A stretch of 64,000 nt of DNA, taken from Variovorax jilinensis (GTDB taxonomy: Bacteria > Pseudomonadota > Gammaproteobacteria > Burkholderiales > Burkholderiaceae_C). Positions 51,777 through 63,460 of this stretch are shown in pieces. The notes below the pieces were generated by a model, which had not been told where the DNA came from, did no database searches, and saw nothing but the letters and a program-made list of their open reading frames with translations. Made by a program: the position numbers and the translations under genes. Numbering within the stretch: the stretch's first letter is position 1; each line of letters begins with the position of its first letter. The stretch lies in assembly GCF_030316885.1 (NCBI RefSeq), contig NZ_JASZYQ010000013.1, positions 17,769-81,768 on the forward strand, written 5' to 3'.

Positions 51777-52347
51777 CGGGCTTCTCCTTGAGTGGGGTTC
51801 GGCGCATTCGGTACTGCGAAGCGAGGGTCTCGTCGGATTCGAGAATCGTCGGCTCGGCAGCCTGCTCCTCATCTCCAATGATTGACTCTCGACGGGTCAG
51901 CGTAAGGCGCAGTGGCCGCAGTCGTCTTCCGGATTCCTGCGCATGCTGGCGAAGCCCGGCGCTGGGCAGTGCGTCGCATTTCAAGCACATGGCATCGCGA
52001 GCGAAGGGCGCATGGCAGGTCACCGAGCGAGGCCTCGGCATCAAGAGGTCGATGACCCCTTCCATTGCGTCCGCATGATCAAGCAGCGACCGGCAGCCCC
52101 GGCATCTCTAACGGGCAGGCGGCCATACCGGCCTCACGCCGCGCAGCTTCAGGATGAATGCGCGGCAGTGGCTTGATTCGTTGCGCGCAGTCCCGCGACA
52201 TAGCTGCGCAGGTCTGAGCAAGACCGGGCCGATCTGCAGACCTATTCTTCAAGCAACCGACTTTCGCGCCATTGCGCCCGCGTGTGGTTGTCGGATGGAA
52301 GTCGCTTCTCCCCAGCGGGCGCTGGATGAACAGATAGAGGATCAATC
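51777..52347. other. 570-base divergent promoter region of htpX and the BON gene
   Basis: No gene recognised. CCAGC-GGGC-GCTGG (52313-52326) is a short inverted repeat near the BON gene. Promoters for both directions must lie here; no clear sigma-32 or sigma-54 pattern was found by eye. Confidence 0.45.
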
Positions 52348-53019
52348 ATGACTGTTGCTACCGCTGCCCGCACCGACGTCGATATTCAGAACGAGGTGCT
52401 GGCCGAACTGAAATGGGAACCACGCGTGCAATCCAACGAGATCGGCGTGGCCGTGAAAGAAGGCGTCGTCACGCTGACCGGCTATGTCGATTCCTACACC
52501 AAGCGCTGGGCGGCGGAAGAGGCTTCGCATCGCGTGCGCGGAGTGAAGGCCGTGGCCAACGACATCGAGGTCCGGCTGGGTACCAGCTACGAGCGCACCG
52601 ACTCGGATATTGCCGCCGCCGCAGCGCGCGCCCTGCAATGGGACATTCTGCTGGAGCGGGAAAAGATCGACGTCACCGTCTCCAAGGGCTGGGTCACGCT
52701 GAAGGGCACGGTCGATTGGCAATACAAGAAGCAGCAGGCCGAGCGGGTAGTGCGCAATCTCGCCGGCGTGAAGGGCGTCAGCAACCTGATCGAGATGAAG
52801 CCCAAGGCGCAACCTTCGGACATCAAGAAGCAGGTCGAGGAGGCACTGGTACGCAGTGCGCAGACCGACGCCGCGCGGATCACGGTCGAGGTGGACGGTG
52901 GCAAGGTGACCCTCAAGGGCAGGGTGCGCGCCTGGGCCGAGCGCGAGGAAGCGGAGCGCGCGGCCTGGAAGGCGCCGGGCGTCAGCGCGGTCGAGAACCG
53001 CATCACGATCGGTCTTTGA
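52348..53019 (+). CDS. Triple-BON-domain protein, 223 aa
   Basis: Three successive BON domains (about residues 8-75, 80-150 and 155-222), each with the V-x-[VI]-x-x-G-x-V-T-L-x-G pattern: 'IGVAVKEGVVTLTGYVDSYT', 'IDVTVSKGWVTLKGTVDWQY' and 'ITVEVDGGKVTLKGRVRAWA'. No signal peptide, so it is cytoplasmic, unlike OsmY. BON domains bind phospholipid or support envelope stress tolerance. It opens the plus-strand stress operon BON-HdeD-Hsp20-PRC-ClpK. Confidence 0.92.
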   Translation: MTVATAARTDVDIQNEVLAELKWEPRVQSNEIGVAVKEGVVTLTGYVDSYTKRWAAEEASHRVRGVKAVANDIEVRLGTSYERTDSDIAAAAARALQWDILLEREKIDVTVSKGWVTLKGTVDWQYKKQQAERVVRNLAGVKGVSNLIEMKPKAQPSDIKKQVEEALVRSAQTDAARITVEVDGGKVTLKGRVRAWAEREEAERAAWKAPGVSAVENRITIGL

Positions 53020-53126
53020 GTCTGGCTCCGCACCTTTGCGGTACGAACGGCAGGATCGGGCAAGACAGGCCGTCGCCGGCGCTCTAGCCTCGATCCTCCC
53101 ACCGACTTATACGAAGGAGCATTCAG

Positions 53127-53744
53127 ATGTCGACCAATGCAGATCCTGGGGCGAATGGCGAGTCATCGAATACGCAAGCCGACGGCGCGGCGTCCTGGAT
53201 GTTGATCTTGCGCGGCGCATTCGCGATCCTTTTCGGGGTGCTCGCGATCGCGTGGCCGGGCCTGACGCTGATCCTGCTCCTGGCGATGTTCGCGGCCTAC
53301 ACGCTGGTTGGCGGTTTTTCCTCGGTGGCGGCCGCCTTCGTGAGGCGGCGCAGCGATCCGCAATGGTGGCTGCTTCTGCTGCTGGGCAGCGTGAGCGTCG
53401 GGGCCGGCGTCTATACGCTGGTCTATCCCGCGCTGACCGCCCTCGTGCTGGTGCTGATCATGGGCGTCAACGCGGTATTGACCGGTGCGCTCGACATCGC
53501 GCTTGCGATCCGCCTGCGCCGCGTGCTGCGCGCCAGGTGGCCACTGGTGCTGAGCGGCATCGTCTCGCTGGTGTTCGGCGCGCTGGTCATCGCGGCGCCC
53601 GGGGCTGGCGCGCTGACCCTCGTGTGGCTGATCAGCCTGCATGCGGTGCTCACCGGCGTGCTGCTGCTCGGCGTGGGCCTGCATATCCGACGGGCAGCAA
53701 AAGAACCCGCGACGCACGCGCCGCTCGCAGTGGGCAGCCATTGA
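53127..53744 (+). CDS. hdeD: HdeD-family acid-resistance membrane protein, 205 aa
   Basis: A six-helix membrane protein of the HdeD type, with helices 'MLILRGAFAILFGVLAIAWP', 'LTLILLLAMFAAYTLVGGFS', 'WLLLLLGSVSVGAGVYTLVY' and so on, and the repeated 'GV..I..P' motif in each half. A short Ser/Asn-rich N-terminal tail precedes the first helix. HdeD proteins protect against acid at high density in E. coli and are part of the heat-resistance locus. An AAGGAGC site precedes the ATG at 53127. Confidence 0.9.
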   Translation: MSTNADPGANGESSNTQADGAASWMLILRGAFAILFGVLAIAWPGLTLILLLAMFAAYTLVGGFSSVAAAFVRRRSDPQWWLLLLLGSVSVGAGVYTLVYPALTALVLVLIMGVNAVLTGALDIALAIRLRRVLRARWPLVLSGIVSLVFGALVIAAPGAGALTLVWLISLHAVLTGVLLLGVGLHIRRAAKEPATHAPLAVGSH

Positions 53745-53772
53745 GTCTTCAGTCTCAACAAGGAGTTCGAAC

Positions 53773-54336
53773 ATGACACTCGATTCACAGAAGTGGTTTC
53801 CCTTCAAGTTCAACCGAAGCGGCGCCGCCGAGCGGCCTGCCGACAGCGGCGCCACCGGCGAGGCTTCGTCGCAGGCGCGCTCGTCCACTGAGTGGCCCGC
53901 ACCGACGAAGCTGCTGCAGGCGCTGGACCCCTTCAACATGCTGCCGGGCCCGTTGCGCGGCGCATTCGGCGGGACAAGCGGGTGGTTCGGCGACTTCGGC
54001 CCGGCCGTGTTCGAGCCGCGCATCGACATCTTCGACGACGGCGACGCATTGCGCCTCACGGCCGAGCTGCCAGGCATGGAAAAGAAGGACCTGGAAATAG
54101 ACGTCGCAGACAACATCCTGGTGTTGCGCGGCGAGAAGCGCGTGGATGCCAAGCGGGTCGGGCAGGCCTGCTATCCGCTCGAGCGGGCTTTCGGCAGTTT
54201 CCAGCGCGTGCTGCCGCTGCACGATGGTGTGGACCTGGAGCAGGCCGAGGCACGCTTCGACCAGGGCGTGCTGACGCTGCGACTGCCAAAGAAGGCCGGT
54301 GACACCAAGGCTTCGCGCAAGCTCGAGATCAAGTGA
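53773..54336 (+). CDS. Small heat-shock protein Hsp20, 187 aa
   Basis: An alpha-crystallin-domain chaperone that holds unfolding proteins. The N-terminal 85 residues are variable ('KLLQALDPFNMLPGPLRGAF'); the domain runs from 'PRIDIFDDGDALRLTAELPG' through 'LEIDVADNILVLRGEKRVD' to 'FDQGVLTLRLPKKAGDTKAS' and the G-x-L-x-[LI] motif. The C-terminal 'RKLEIK' contains the oligomer-forming I-x-[IV]-like end. The ATG at 53773 has an AAGGAG site in front. Partner of the ClpK-type disaggregase downstream. Confidence 0.93.
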   Translation: MTLDSQKWFPFKFNRSGAAERPADSGATGEASSQARSSTEWPAPTKLLQALDPFNMLPGPLRGAFGGTSGWFGDFGPAVFEPRIDIFDDGDALRLTAELPGMEKKDLEIDVADNILVLRGEKRVDAKRVGQACYPLERAFGSFQRVLPLHDGVDLEQAEARFDQGVLTLRLPKKAGDTKASRKLEIK

Positions 54337-54366
54337 TTCCCTTCAACCCCTACGGAGTAAAACATC

Positions 54367-54819
54367 ATGGACACGAAACTTCTTCGCACCAGCATCGCTT
54401 GTGCAATGCTCGGCCTCGGCCTGACGCAACTCGCCGGCGGCCAGGCAGCCCCTGACCCCGCGGCGCCGAAGGAAGCGGTCATCAAGGCAGCCCCGGCACC
54501 GGTGGCTGCGAAGGCCACGATTGGCGTGACCATCGCCGAAACCCAGTTGGTCGCCACCGGCTACCGCGCCTCGAAGCTGCTTCACCAAGATGTCTACAAC
54601 GAGAAGGGCGAAAAGATCGGCAAGGTTGACGACCTCGTGGTCTCGACCGACGGCAACCTCTCGACCGCGATCGTGAACGTCGGCGGCTTTCTCGGCATGG
54701 GTAAGCACCTGGTTGCGATTCCGGTGCGTCAGTTCACGCACATCGCGCCGAAGGCCGTGCTGCCCAAGGCGAGCAAGGACGAACTGAAGGCCCTGCCGAA
54801 GTTCGAATACACCGCCTGA
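54367..54819 (+). CDS. PRC-barrel domain exported protein, 150 aa
   Basis: A signal peptide (about residues 1-28, ending near 'LAGGQA') precedes an Ala/Pro/Lys-rich linker and a PRC-barrel domain, 'YRASKLLHQDVYNEKGEKIG', 'KVDDLVVSTDGNLSTAIVNV' and 'GGFLGMGKHLVAIPVRQFTH'. These short periplasmic proteins are common near stress and envelope genes; function is unclear. Same operon as Hsp20 and ClpK. Confidence 0.88.
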   Translation: MDTKLLRTSIACAMLGLGLTQLAGGQAAPDPAAPKEAVIKAAPAPVAAKATIGVTIAETQLVATGYRASKLLHQDVYNEKGEKIGKVDDLVVSTDGNLSTAIVNVGGFLGMGKHLVAIPVRQFTHIAPKAVLPKASKDELKALPKFEYTA

Positions 54820-54832
54820 AGAAGGAGCAGTC

Positions 54833-57688
<2,856 letters not shown>

Positions 57689-57776
57689 GCGACGACGGCT
57701 GGAACGGCGTATTTAAGCGCATGCTGCACACAACTATGGTGAACGCGTGCGGTGCCGCGCTGTCGTGAGCGATCTG

Positions 57777-60425
57777 CTAGCTTTCACGCGACCGACCGTG
57801 CAGCACCGGCGCGAGGTAGCGCGCCGTGAGGCTGCTTGTCGAATCGGCCACATGCGCAGGCGTTCCGGCCGCCACCACGCGGCCACCCCCGTGGCCTGCG
57901 CCCGGCCCCATGTCGATCACCCAATCGCACGCCGCCACGACCCGCATGTCGTGCTCCACCACGATCACCGTATTGCCCGCGGCGACCAGGCCGTCGAGCT
58001 GCAGCATCAGCTTGTCGACATCGGAGGGATGGAGTCCGGTCGTGGGTTCGTCGAGCACGTACAAACCTTTGCCACGTTGCGCGCGCTGCAGCTCGGAGGC
58101 GAGCTTGATGCGTTGTGCCTCGCCGCCTGAGAGTTCGGTGGCGGGCTGGCCCAGGCGGAGGTAGCCCAGGCCGATGGCCTGCAACAGCGTCAGCGGACGC
58201 TCCACGGCAGGCTCGTCGATGAAGAAGCCGACAGCTTCGTCAACGGTCATGCGGAGAATGTCGGCGATGCTCTTTCCCCGCCAGGTGATGGCGAGCGTTT
58301 TCTCGTTGTAGCGAGCGCCATGGCAAGTCGGGCAGGGCGCGTAGACGCTGGGCATGAACAGCAACTCCACGCTGACGAATCCTTCGCCCTCGCAGGTGTC
58401 GCATCGGCCTTTGGCCACATTGAAGGAAAAGCGTCCCGCATCGAAACGCCGTGACTTGGCTGCGGGCGTGGCGGCGAACAACTTGCGCACGTGGTCGAAC
58501 AGGCCGGTGTAAGTGGCGAGATTCGACCGCGGCGTCCGGCCGATCGGCTTCTGGTCGACATGCACCAGCCTGCGCAGCAACTCTGCGCCGCGCGCGATGT
58601 GGCCCGTCACGCGGTCCTGCGCCGCGGCCTCGATCCGGTCTTCTTCCTCGTGTGGGGGCTCGTGACCGAGACGCGCCGCGACCAGTTCCGTCAGGACTCG
58701 GGTGACCAGGCTCGATTTGCCGGAACCCGAAACACCGGTGACGGCCGTCAGCACCCCGAGCGGAAACTCGATGTCGAGTCGGGTCAGGTTGTTGCAGCTG
58801 ACTTGCGCGAGGGCGAGCCAGGCGGCGGGCTCGCGCGGGGTGCGGGGCCGCGGTGGCGCCGTGTCGAACAGGTAGCGCGCGGTATGCGAGGCCTTGACCG
58901 CCCGAAGCCCGGCCGGCGGGCCGCTGAAGAGCACCTGGCCTCCCTTTTCGCCGGCATCGGGGCCGACATCGATGAGCCAGTCTGCACGCCGCATGATGTC
59001 GAGGTCGTGCTCGACGACGAAAAGGGAGTTGCCGGCCGCCTTGAGCCGGTCCAGGGCAGTCATCAGTGCCTCGCTGTCTGCGGGGTGCAGGCCGGCGGAG
59101 GGTTCGTCGAGGACATAGACGACCCCGAACAGATTCGAGCGGATCTGCGTGGCCAGTCGCATCCGTTGCTGTTCGCCGGGCGACAGCGTGGGTGTGAGGC
59201 GATCGAGCGAAAGATAGCCGAGGCCGAGTTCCAACAGGGTCGTGACACGCTGGAGCACATCATGGGCGATGCGTTGGGCTGCGATGCGCTTTTCCTCCGA
59301 GAGTGCCGGCGTGTGCCGCACGTCCGGGGCGGCAAGATGTGCCGACCCGCCAGCGGCTACGCGCTTCGCCGTGGCGCGCCTGGCCGCATCACGGCTGAGC
59401 ACGTTGGCCTCGGGCTTCCCGGAAAAGAAGCCATCCGCTGCCGGTGCGAGCACGCCCGCCAGTTCGGAGAGCGGCAGTTGCGACAACGTTCCGATGTCGT
59501 GGCCCGCGAAAGTCACCGACAAAGCCTCGCGCTTCAGCCGGCGTCCCTTGCAGGTGGGACAGGCACTGGGCTCCATGAACCGGGCGACGCGCTTCTTCAT
59601 GAGGTCGCTCTGCGTGGTCGCAAAGGTGTGCAGTACGTATTTGCGGGCGCCCGTGAAGGTTCCCTGGTAGCTCGGCTCCATCTTGCTGCGCAGTGCGGCC
59701 CGTGTTTCCGCGGGCGTGAACCCCGCGTACACGGGCACCGTCGGCTGCTCGTCCGTGAAGAGGATCCAGTCGCGCACCTTCTTCGGCAGGTCGCGCCAAG
59801 GCTTGTCGACGTCATGGCCCAGCGTCACGAGGATGTCGCGCAGGTTCTGCCCATGCCACGCGGGCGGCCAGGCGGCGATGGCCCGTTCACGAATCGTCAG
59901 CGAATCGTCCGGAACCATGGTTCGCTCCGTGACTTCGTAGGTGCGCCCCAGCCCGTGGCACGTGGGGCACGCACCCTGCACCGTGTTGGGCGAGAAGTCT
60001 TCGGCGTACAGCATAGGCTGACGCGGCGGGTAGGTGCCGGCGCGCGAATAGAGCATGCGCAATGAACTCGAAATCGTCGTCACGCTCCCGACGGACGAGC
60101 GCGAGCTGGACGTGCCGCGCTGCTGCTGCAACGCCACGGCGGGCGGCAGGCCGGTGATCGAATCGAATTCGGGCACGCCGGCCTGGTCGATGAGACGACG
60201 TGCGTAGGGCGCGACCGATTCGAGGTAGCGTCGCTGCGCCTCGGCGTAGAGCGTGCCAAAGGCCAGCGAGGATTTGCCCGAACCCGAAACGCCGCTGAAC
60301 ACGACCAGTGCATCGCGTGGCAAGTCGACGTCCACATTCTTGAGGTTGTGTTCGCGTGCGCCGCGGACCCGGACGCATCGGTCTGTCCGTGGGCGGTCTT
60401 TGCTCTGCTCGGGATCGTCAACCAT
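57777..60425 (-). CDS. UvrA2-type ABC ATPase, 882 aa
   Basis: A UvrA-class tandem ATPase. Walker A motifs are 'VVFSGVSGSGKSSLAFGTLY' (about 40-59) and 'TGVSGSGKSSLVTRVL'; signature motifs are 'LSPGEQQRMRLATQ' and 'ELSGGEAQRIKLASELQR'. Zinc modules show as 'CPTCHGLGRTYEV', 'CPTCKGRRLKREAL', 'CDTCEGEGFVSVELLF' and 'CPTCHGARYNEKTL'. It is shorter than UvrA (about 940) and lacks the usual UvrB-binding insertion, typical of UvrA2/drug-resistance UvrA homologues. The ATG at 60425 ('MVDDPEQSKD') is preferred over one 42 codons upstream. Function may be DNA-damage or drug tolerance. Confidence 0.87.
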   Translation of the reverse strand: MVDDPEQSKDRPRTDRCVRVRGAREHNLKNVDVDLPRDALVVFSGVSGSGKSSLAFGTLYAEAQRRYLESVAPYARRLIDQAGVPEFDSITGLPPAVALQQQRGTSSSRSSVGSVTTISSSLRMLYSRAGTYPPRQPMLYAEDFSPNTVQGACPTCHGLGRTYEVTERTMVPDDSLTIRERAIAAWPPAWHGQNLRDILVTLGHDVDKPWRDLPKKVRDWILFTDEQPTVPVYAGFTPAETRAALRSKMEPSYQGTFTGARKYVLHTFATTQSDLMKKRVARFMEPSACPTCKGRRLKREALSVTFAGHDIGTLSQLPLSELAGVLAPAADGFFSGKPEANVLSRDAARRATAKRVAAGGSAHLAAPDVRHTPALSEEKRIAAQRIAHDVLQRVTTLLELGLGYLSLDRLTPTLSPGEQQRMRLATQIRSNLFGVVYVLDEPSAGLHPADSEALMTALDRLKAAGNSLFVVEHDLDIMRRADWLIDVGPDAGEKGGQVLFSGPPAGLRAVKASHTARYLFDTAPPRPRTPREPAAWLALAQVSCNNLTRLDIEFPLGVLTAVTGVSGSGKSSLVTRVLTELVAARLGHEPPHEEEDRIEAAAQDRVTGHIARGAELLRRLVHVDQKPIGRTPRSNLATYTGLFDHVRKLFAATPAAKSRRFDAGRFSFNVAKGRCDTCEGEGFVSVELLFMPSVYAPCPTCHGARYNEKTLAITWRGKSIADILRMTVDEAVGFFIDEPAVERPLTLLQAIGLGYLRLGQPATELSGGEAQRIKLASELQRAQRGKGLYVLDEPTTGLHPSDVDKLMLQLDGLVAAGNTVIVVEHDMRVVAACDWVIDMGPGAGHGGGRVVAAGTPAHVADSTSSLTARYLAPVLHGRSRES

Positions 60426-61052
60426 GGGAGCCTTTCTGAGGCATCGTTCGTCGGGCCGCTTTGTCGGGCGGCGCCTGCGCAGGCTCGGCACCTTGCACCT
60501 TGCGCTTTGTCGCACGGTTGCCTTGTAAGTCACGGCCTCATCCGCGCACACGAACGGACCTCGCAGTCGCTCCGCCAGGCAAGCCCAATCGGTGGTATCT
60601 CGGGGTGACTCGGTACACGACCAGCGCTTTCCTGCGTGCTAGCTGGGGCGATGCGCTGTCACGGCGAAGGCTTGCGCCGCACATCCTGAGACGCAGGAAG
60701 AAGCCATGGCGGCTTTGCCAGATCCTCTTTCCAATGTTGCAGTTGGGCTTGGGCTCTTGGGAGTTTGGCCTTTCCCCTGGGACGACCTCGGAAAGCCGGA
60801 CCCGTTTAAGCCTCGCGATCGGCATGTGCCTCCGGCAAGGCGCGCTCCTCTGATGCCCGCTAAGCAGGCGAGACCGGTCGTAGCGGGCGGGCGAACGGAT
60901 GGCCGGTCGTGGCCGGGACCGCCTGGTGGCGTCGTCGCCCGAAAGCAGCCCTTGGGGCGGTCGGCGCCACTTGGTTTGCTTTGACCGTGGCCAGGGTGGT
61001 TGATTGCTGGTCGGTGCATGGTTGATCTCCCTTAACTTGATGGGAGTCCGTC
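60426..61052. other. 630-base gap before the recombinase
   Basis: No convincing gene. Plus-strand frames exist (60461-60853) but have neither start signals nor family likeness. Confidence 0.4.
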
Positions 61053-61676
61053 ATGGAAGCTACTCATAGCGCCGTTCAACGCGAGCCATGGAACAAGGGA
61101 AAGATCGTCGGGCAGAAAGCGCCGTTCAAGGTTAAGGACATCTGGGCGCTTCGGGTTCGCCTTCAGATGGAGCACCGGGTGCGCGAGCTTGCGCTTTTCA
61201 ACCTCGGGATCGACAGCAAGCTCCGCGGCTGCGACCTAGTCGGCCTCAAAGTGCGGGACATCTGCCACGGCGACCAAGTGGCGGCACGCGCCGTGGTGAT
61301 GCAGCACAAGACCCAACGTCCTGTGCAGTTCGAGATCACGCCAGTAACGCGCGATGCTGTGCAGAAGTGGATCAAGCAAGCGGGGCGGAAGCCAGAAGAT
61401 TTTCTGTTCCCAAGCCGTGTCCACGCTTCTCCACATCTCGGCACACGCCAGTACTCTCGTATTCTCGAGGGGTGGGTTGAGGAGCTGGGTCTTGATCCAG
61501 CTGAGTACGGTACGCATTCGATGCGGCGAACGAAGGCGACCTTGATCTATCGACGCACCAAGAACCTGCGCGCTGTGCAGTTGCTGCTCGGCCATGCCAA
61601 GCTCGAGTCGACGGTGAGGTACCTCGGCATCGAAGTGGATGATGCGTTGGAGATCTCCGAGCAAACTGAAATCTGA
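61053..61676 (+). CDS. Stand-alone tyrosine recombinase, 207 aa
   Basis: A short integrase-family catalytic domain without the usual core-binding domain. The Arg I region is 'IDSKLRGCDLVGLKVRDICH', the catalytic Lys is in 'VMQHKTQRPVQFEI', the H-x-x-R box is 'YGTHSMRRTKATLIYRRTKN', and the second His and Tyr lie in 'LLLGHAKLESTVRYLGIEVD'. All five catalytic residues are present. At 207 aa it lacks the N-terminal SAM-like domain. Such integrases occur as lone genes in betaproteobacterial genomes and plasmids. It separates the stress island from the arsenic genes. The ATG at 61053 has a GGGAG site 7 bases before it. Confidence 0.85.
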   Translation: MEATHSAVQREPWNKGKIVGQKAPFKVKDIWALRVRLQMEHRVRELALFNLGIDSKLRGCDLVGLKVRDICHGDQVAARAVVMQHKTQRPVQFEITPVTRDAVQKWIKQAGRKPEDFLFPSRVHASPHLGTRQYSRILEGWVEELGLDPAEYGTHSMRRTKATLIYRRTKNLRAVQLLLGHAKLESTVRYLGIEVDDALEISEQTEI

Positions 61677-61893
61677 CCCGCCCCGCAGTCGATCGGACGT
61701 ACCGGTCGATCGCGGATCTTCAAAGCCGTTGGATGGTACGGCCCCCTGGCAAGGCCCTTGGCGATGCACCCGAACGGTAGCTTCCTAGCGACACCTCAAA
61801 ATGGCGGTCACGGCCAGCAACGGACGTTCCGAGCGATCGAATGTATGACGCTATTGGCAGCTAAGCAGTCATCTAACAAGGCGCATCAGCGCT

Positions 61894-62664
61894 TCAGATC
61901 GAGCGCTGATTGACTCGCAAGGAAAGCTTCGCCGCGCTCTCCCGCCTCTCGCTGTACCGATCCACCAAGTACCCCGACACATCGCGCGTCAGCAGCGTGA
62001 ACTTGAACAGCTCCTCCATCACATCGACCACCCGCTCGTAGTAGGCCGATGGCTTCATGCGGCCGAACTCGTCGAACTCGTCGTAGGCCTTGGCGATGGA
62101 CGACTGGTTGGGGATCGTGATCATGCGCATCCAGCGCCCCAGCACGCGCAGTTGGTTCACCGCGTTGAACGACTGCGAGCCACCCGAGACCTGCATCACG
62201 GCGAGCGTCTTGCCCTGCGTCGGCCGCACTGCGCCGACGCTCAGTGGAATCCAGTCGATCTGCGCCTTCATGATGCCGGTCATCGCACCGTGGCGCTCGG
62301 GCGAGCACCAGACCATGCCTTCGGCCCACTGCGCCAGGCTGCGCAGCTCCTGCACCTTCGGATGACTGTCGGGCGCACTGTCGGGCAGCGGCAGGCCGGC
62401 CGGGTCGAACACGCGCACCTCACCGCCCATGGCCGTCAGAAGCCGGCCGGCTTCTTCAACCGCCAGCCGGCTGAACGACCGGTCGCGCAGAGAGCCGTAC
62501 AGCAGCAGGAACCTTGGAGCGTGGTCCGAAGGTTGGTGCGGCGCCAACCGATCCAGCGTGGGTGCCTCGAAGAGGCTTGCATCGAGGTTCGGGAGACTCG
62601 CCACGGTGCGTGCGTGGCGCTGGGTTTGAAGCGTGCTACCGGACACGGCGACCCTCCGCATCAA
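61894..62664 (-). CDS. arsH: Arsenical resistance flavoprotein ArsH, 256 aa
   Basis: An NADPH-dependent FMN reductase/organoarsenical oxidase. The flavodoxin-like FMN loop 'FLLLYGSLRDRSFSRLAVEE' (G-S-x-R-x-x-S) is at about 52-71; 'GMVWCSPERHGAMTGIMKAQ' then 'IDWIPLSVGAVRPTQGKTLA' and 'VMQVSGGSQSFNAVNQLRVL' are ArsH signatures, as is 'MKPSAYYERVVDVMEELFKF'. Length is normal. It overlaps arsC by about 29 bases, giving coupled translation from an arsC-arsH message. Confidence 0.95.
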   Translation of the reverse strand: MMRRVAVSGSTLQTQRHARTVASLPNLDASLFEAPTLDRLAPHQPSDHAPRFLLLYGSLRDRSFSRLAVEEAGRLLTAMGGEVRVFDPAGLPLPDSAPDSHPKVQELRSLAQWAEGMVWCSPERHGAMTGIMKAQIDWIPLSVGAVRPTQGKTLAVMQVSGGSQSFNAVNQLRVLGRWMRMITIPNQSSIAKAYDEFDEFGRMKPSAYYERVVDVMEELFKFTLLTRDVSGYLVDRYSERRESAAKLSLRVNQRSI

Positions 62665-63070
62665 CGACGATTTCGCCGTCCTCCTTCGTGAACGCGCCGC
62701 CTTGCGGCTGCGACAGCAGATCGAGCACCAGTTCGGAGGGCCGGCACAGCTTCGTGCCCAGCGGCGTTTCGACGATCGGCCTGTTCATGAGAATTGGGTG
62801 CGCCTCTATGGCGTCGAGCAGTTCGGCGTCGGACCAATTCGGGTCGGCCAGGCCGAGCTCGTCGTAGGGCGTGCCCTTCTGCCGCAGCACTTCGCGCACG
62901 GTGATGCCCATGGCCGCGATCAGTTGCTCGAGGCGCTCCCGGCTCGGCGGCGTCTTGAGGTATTCGACAACGACGGGCTCAATGCCGGCGTTTCGGATGA
63001 GGGCCAGCGTATTGCCCGAGGTGCCGCATGCCGGGTTGTGAAAGATGGTGATGGAGGAAGGTGATTGCAT
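62636..63070 (-). CDS. arsC: Arsenate reductase ArsC (glutaredoxin-dependent type), 144 aa
   Basis: Reduces arsenate to arsenite with glutathione/glutaredoxin. The active-site Cys is in 'IFHNPACGTSGNTLALIRNA' (about residue 13); most relatives have Arg where this has Gly after 'CGTS'. The Arg triad region is 'HPILMNRPIVETPLGTKLCR' followed by 'PSELVLDLL', fully typical. Start at 63070 ('MQSPSSITIFHNPAC') with GGAAG in front, or three codons above at 63079. Divergent from arsR. Confidence 0.94.
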   Translation of the reverse strand: MQSPSSITIFHNPACGTSGNTLALIRNAGIEPVVVEYLKTPPSRERLEQLIAAMGITVREVLRQKGTPYDELGLADPNWSDAELLDAIEAHPILMNRPIVETPLGTKLCRPSELVLDLLSQPQGGAFTKEDGEIVVDAEGRRVR

Positions 63071-63099
63071 AACTTCCATCATACGAGTATCGTTGAAAT
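63071..63099. promoter_or_regulatory. Short divergent ars promoter/operator
   Basis: Only 29 bases separate arsC and arsR starts. They hold ATAC-GA-GTAT (63081-63090), an inverted repeat of the kind bound by ArsR proteins. There is little room for two full promoters, so one may lie inside a coding region. Binding is inferred. Confidence 0.5.
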
Positions 63100-63423
63100 A
63101 TGGATGAGAAAGATGTCTTGAGATCCCTTGCCGCGCTCGCGCAACCACTGCGCCTGCAGGTGTTCAGGGCCTTGGTGGTTGCCGGCGCCGATGGCCTCAC
63201 GCCAGGTGCGTTGGTGAAAGCGCTGAGCGTGCCCGCCACCAGCCTGTCCTTTCACCTGAAGGAGCTGACGTCGTCGGGGTTGGTCACGCAGGAACGGCAA
63301 AGCCGGAATCTCATCTACCGTGCCGCGTTCAGCCAGGTAGTCGGCCTGATCGGCTACCTGACCGAAAACTGCTGCCAAGGCGCCCCGTGCCTGCCCGCGG
63401 CCGAAGCGCTCTGCCAATGCTGA
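63100..63423 (+). CDS. arsR: ArsR-family repressor, 107 aa
   Basis: A winged-helix metalloregulator. 'VLRSLAALAQPLRLQVFRAL' opens the fold, 'LTPGALVKALSVPATSLSFH' is the recognition helix, and 'LSFHLKELTSSGLVTQERQS' continues it. The C-terminal cysteines 'NCCQGAPCLPAAEALCQC' are probably the arsenite site. This type lacks the ELCVCDL motif and places Cys at the C-terminus, as in Acidithiobacillus/Corynebacterium-like ArsRs. No ribosome binding site precedes the ATG at 63100, so translation may be leaderless. Confidence 0.92.
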   Translation: MDEKDVLRSLAALAQPLRLQVFRALVVAGADGLTPGALVKALSVPATSLSFHLKELTSSGLVTQERQSRNLIYRAAFSQVVGLIGYLTENCCQGAPCLPAAEALCQC

Positions 63424-63460
63424 CCGACTTCGCGCCGTCCCGAGTCCATCGGCGATCCAC

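Noticed and set aside
61730..61880. Possible integron attC site (GTTGGAT near 61731 and TCTAAC near 61870)
   Set aside because: The two core words occur in the wrong order for an attC on either strand, and no stem links them. No integron integrase is near.
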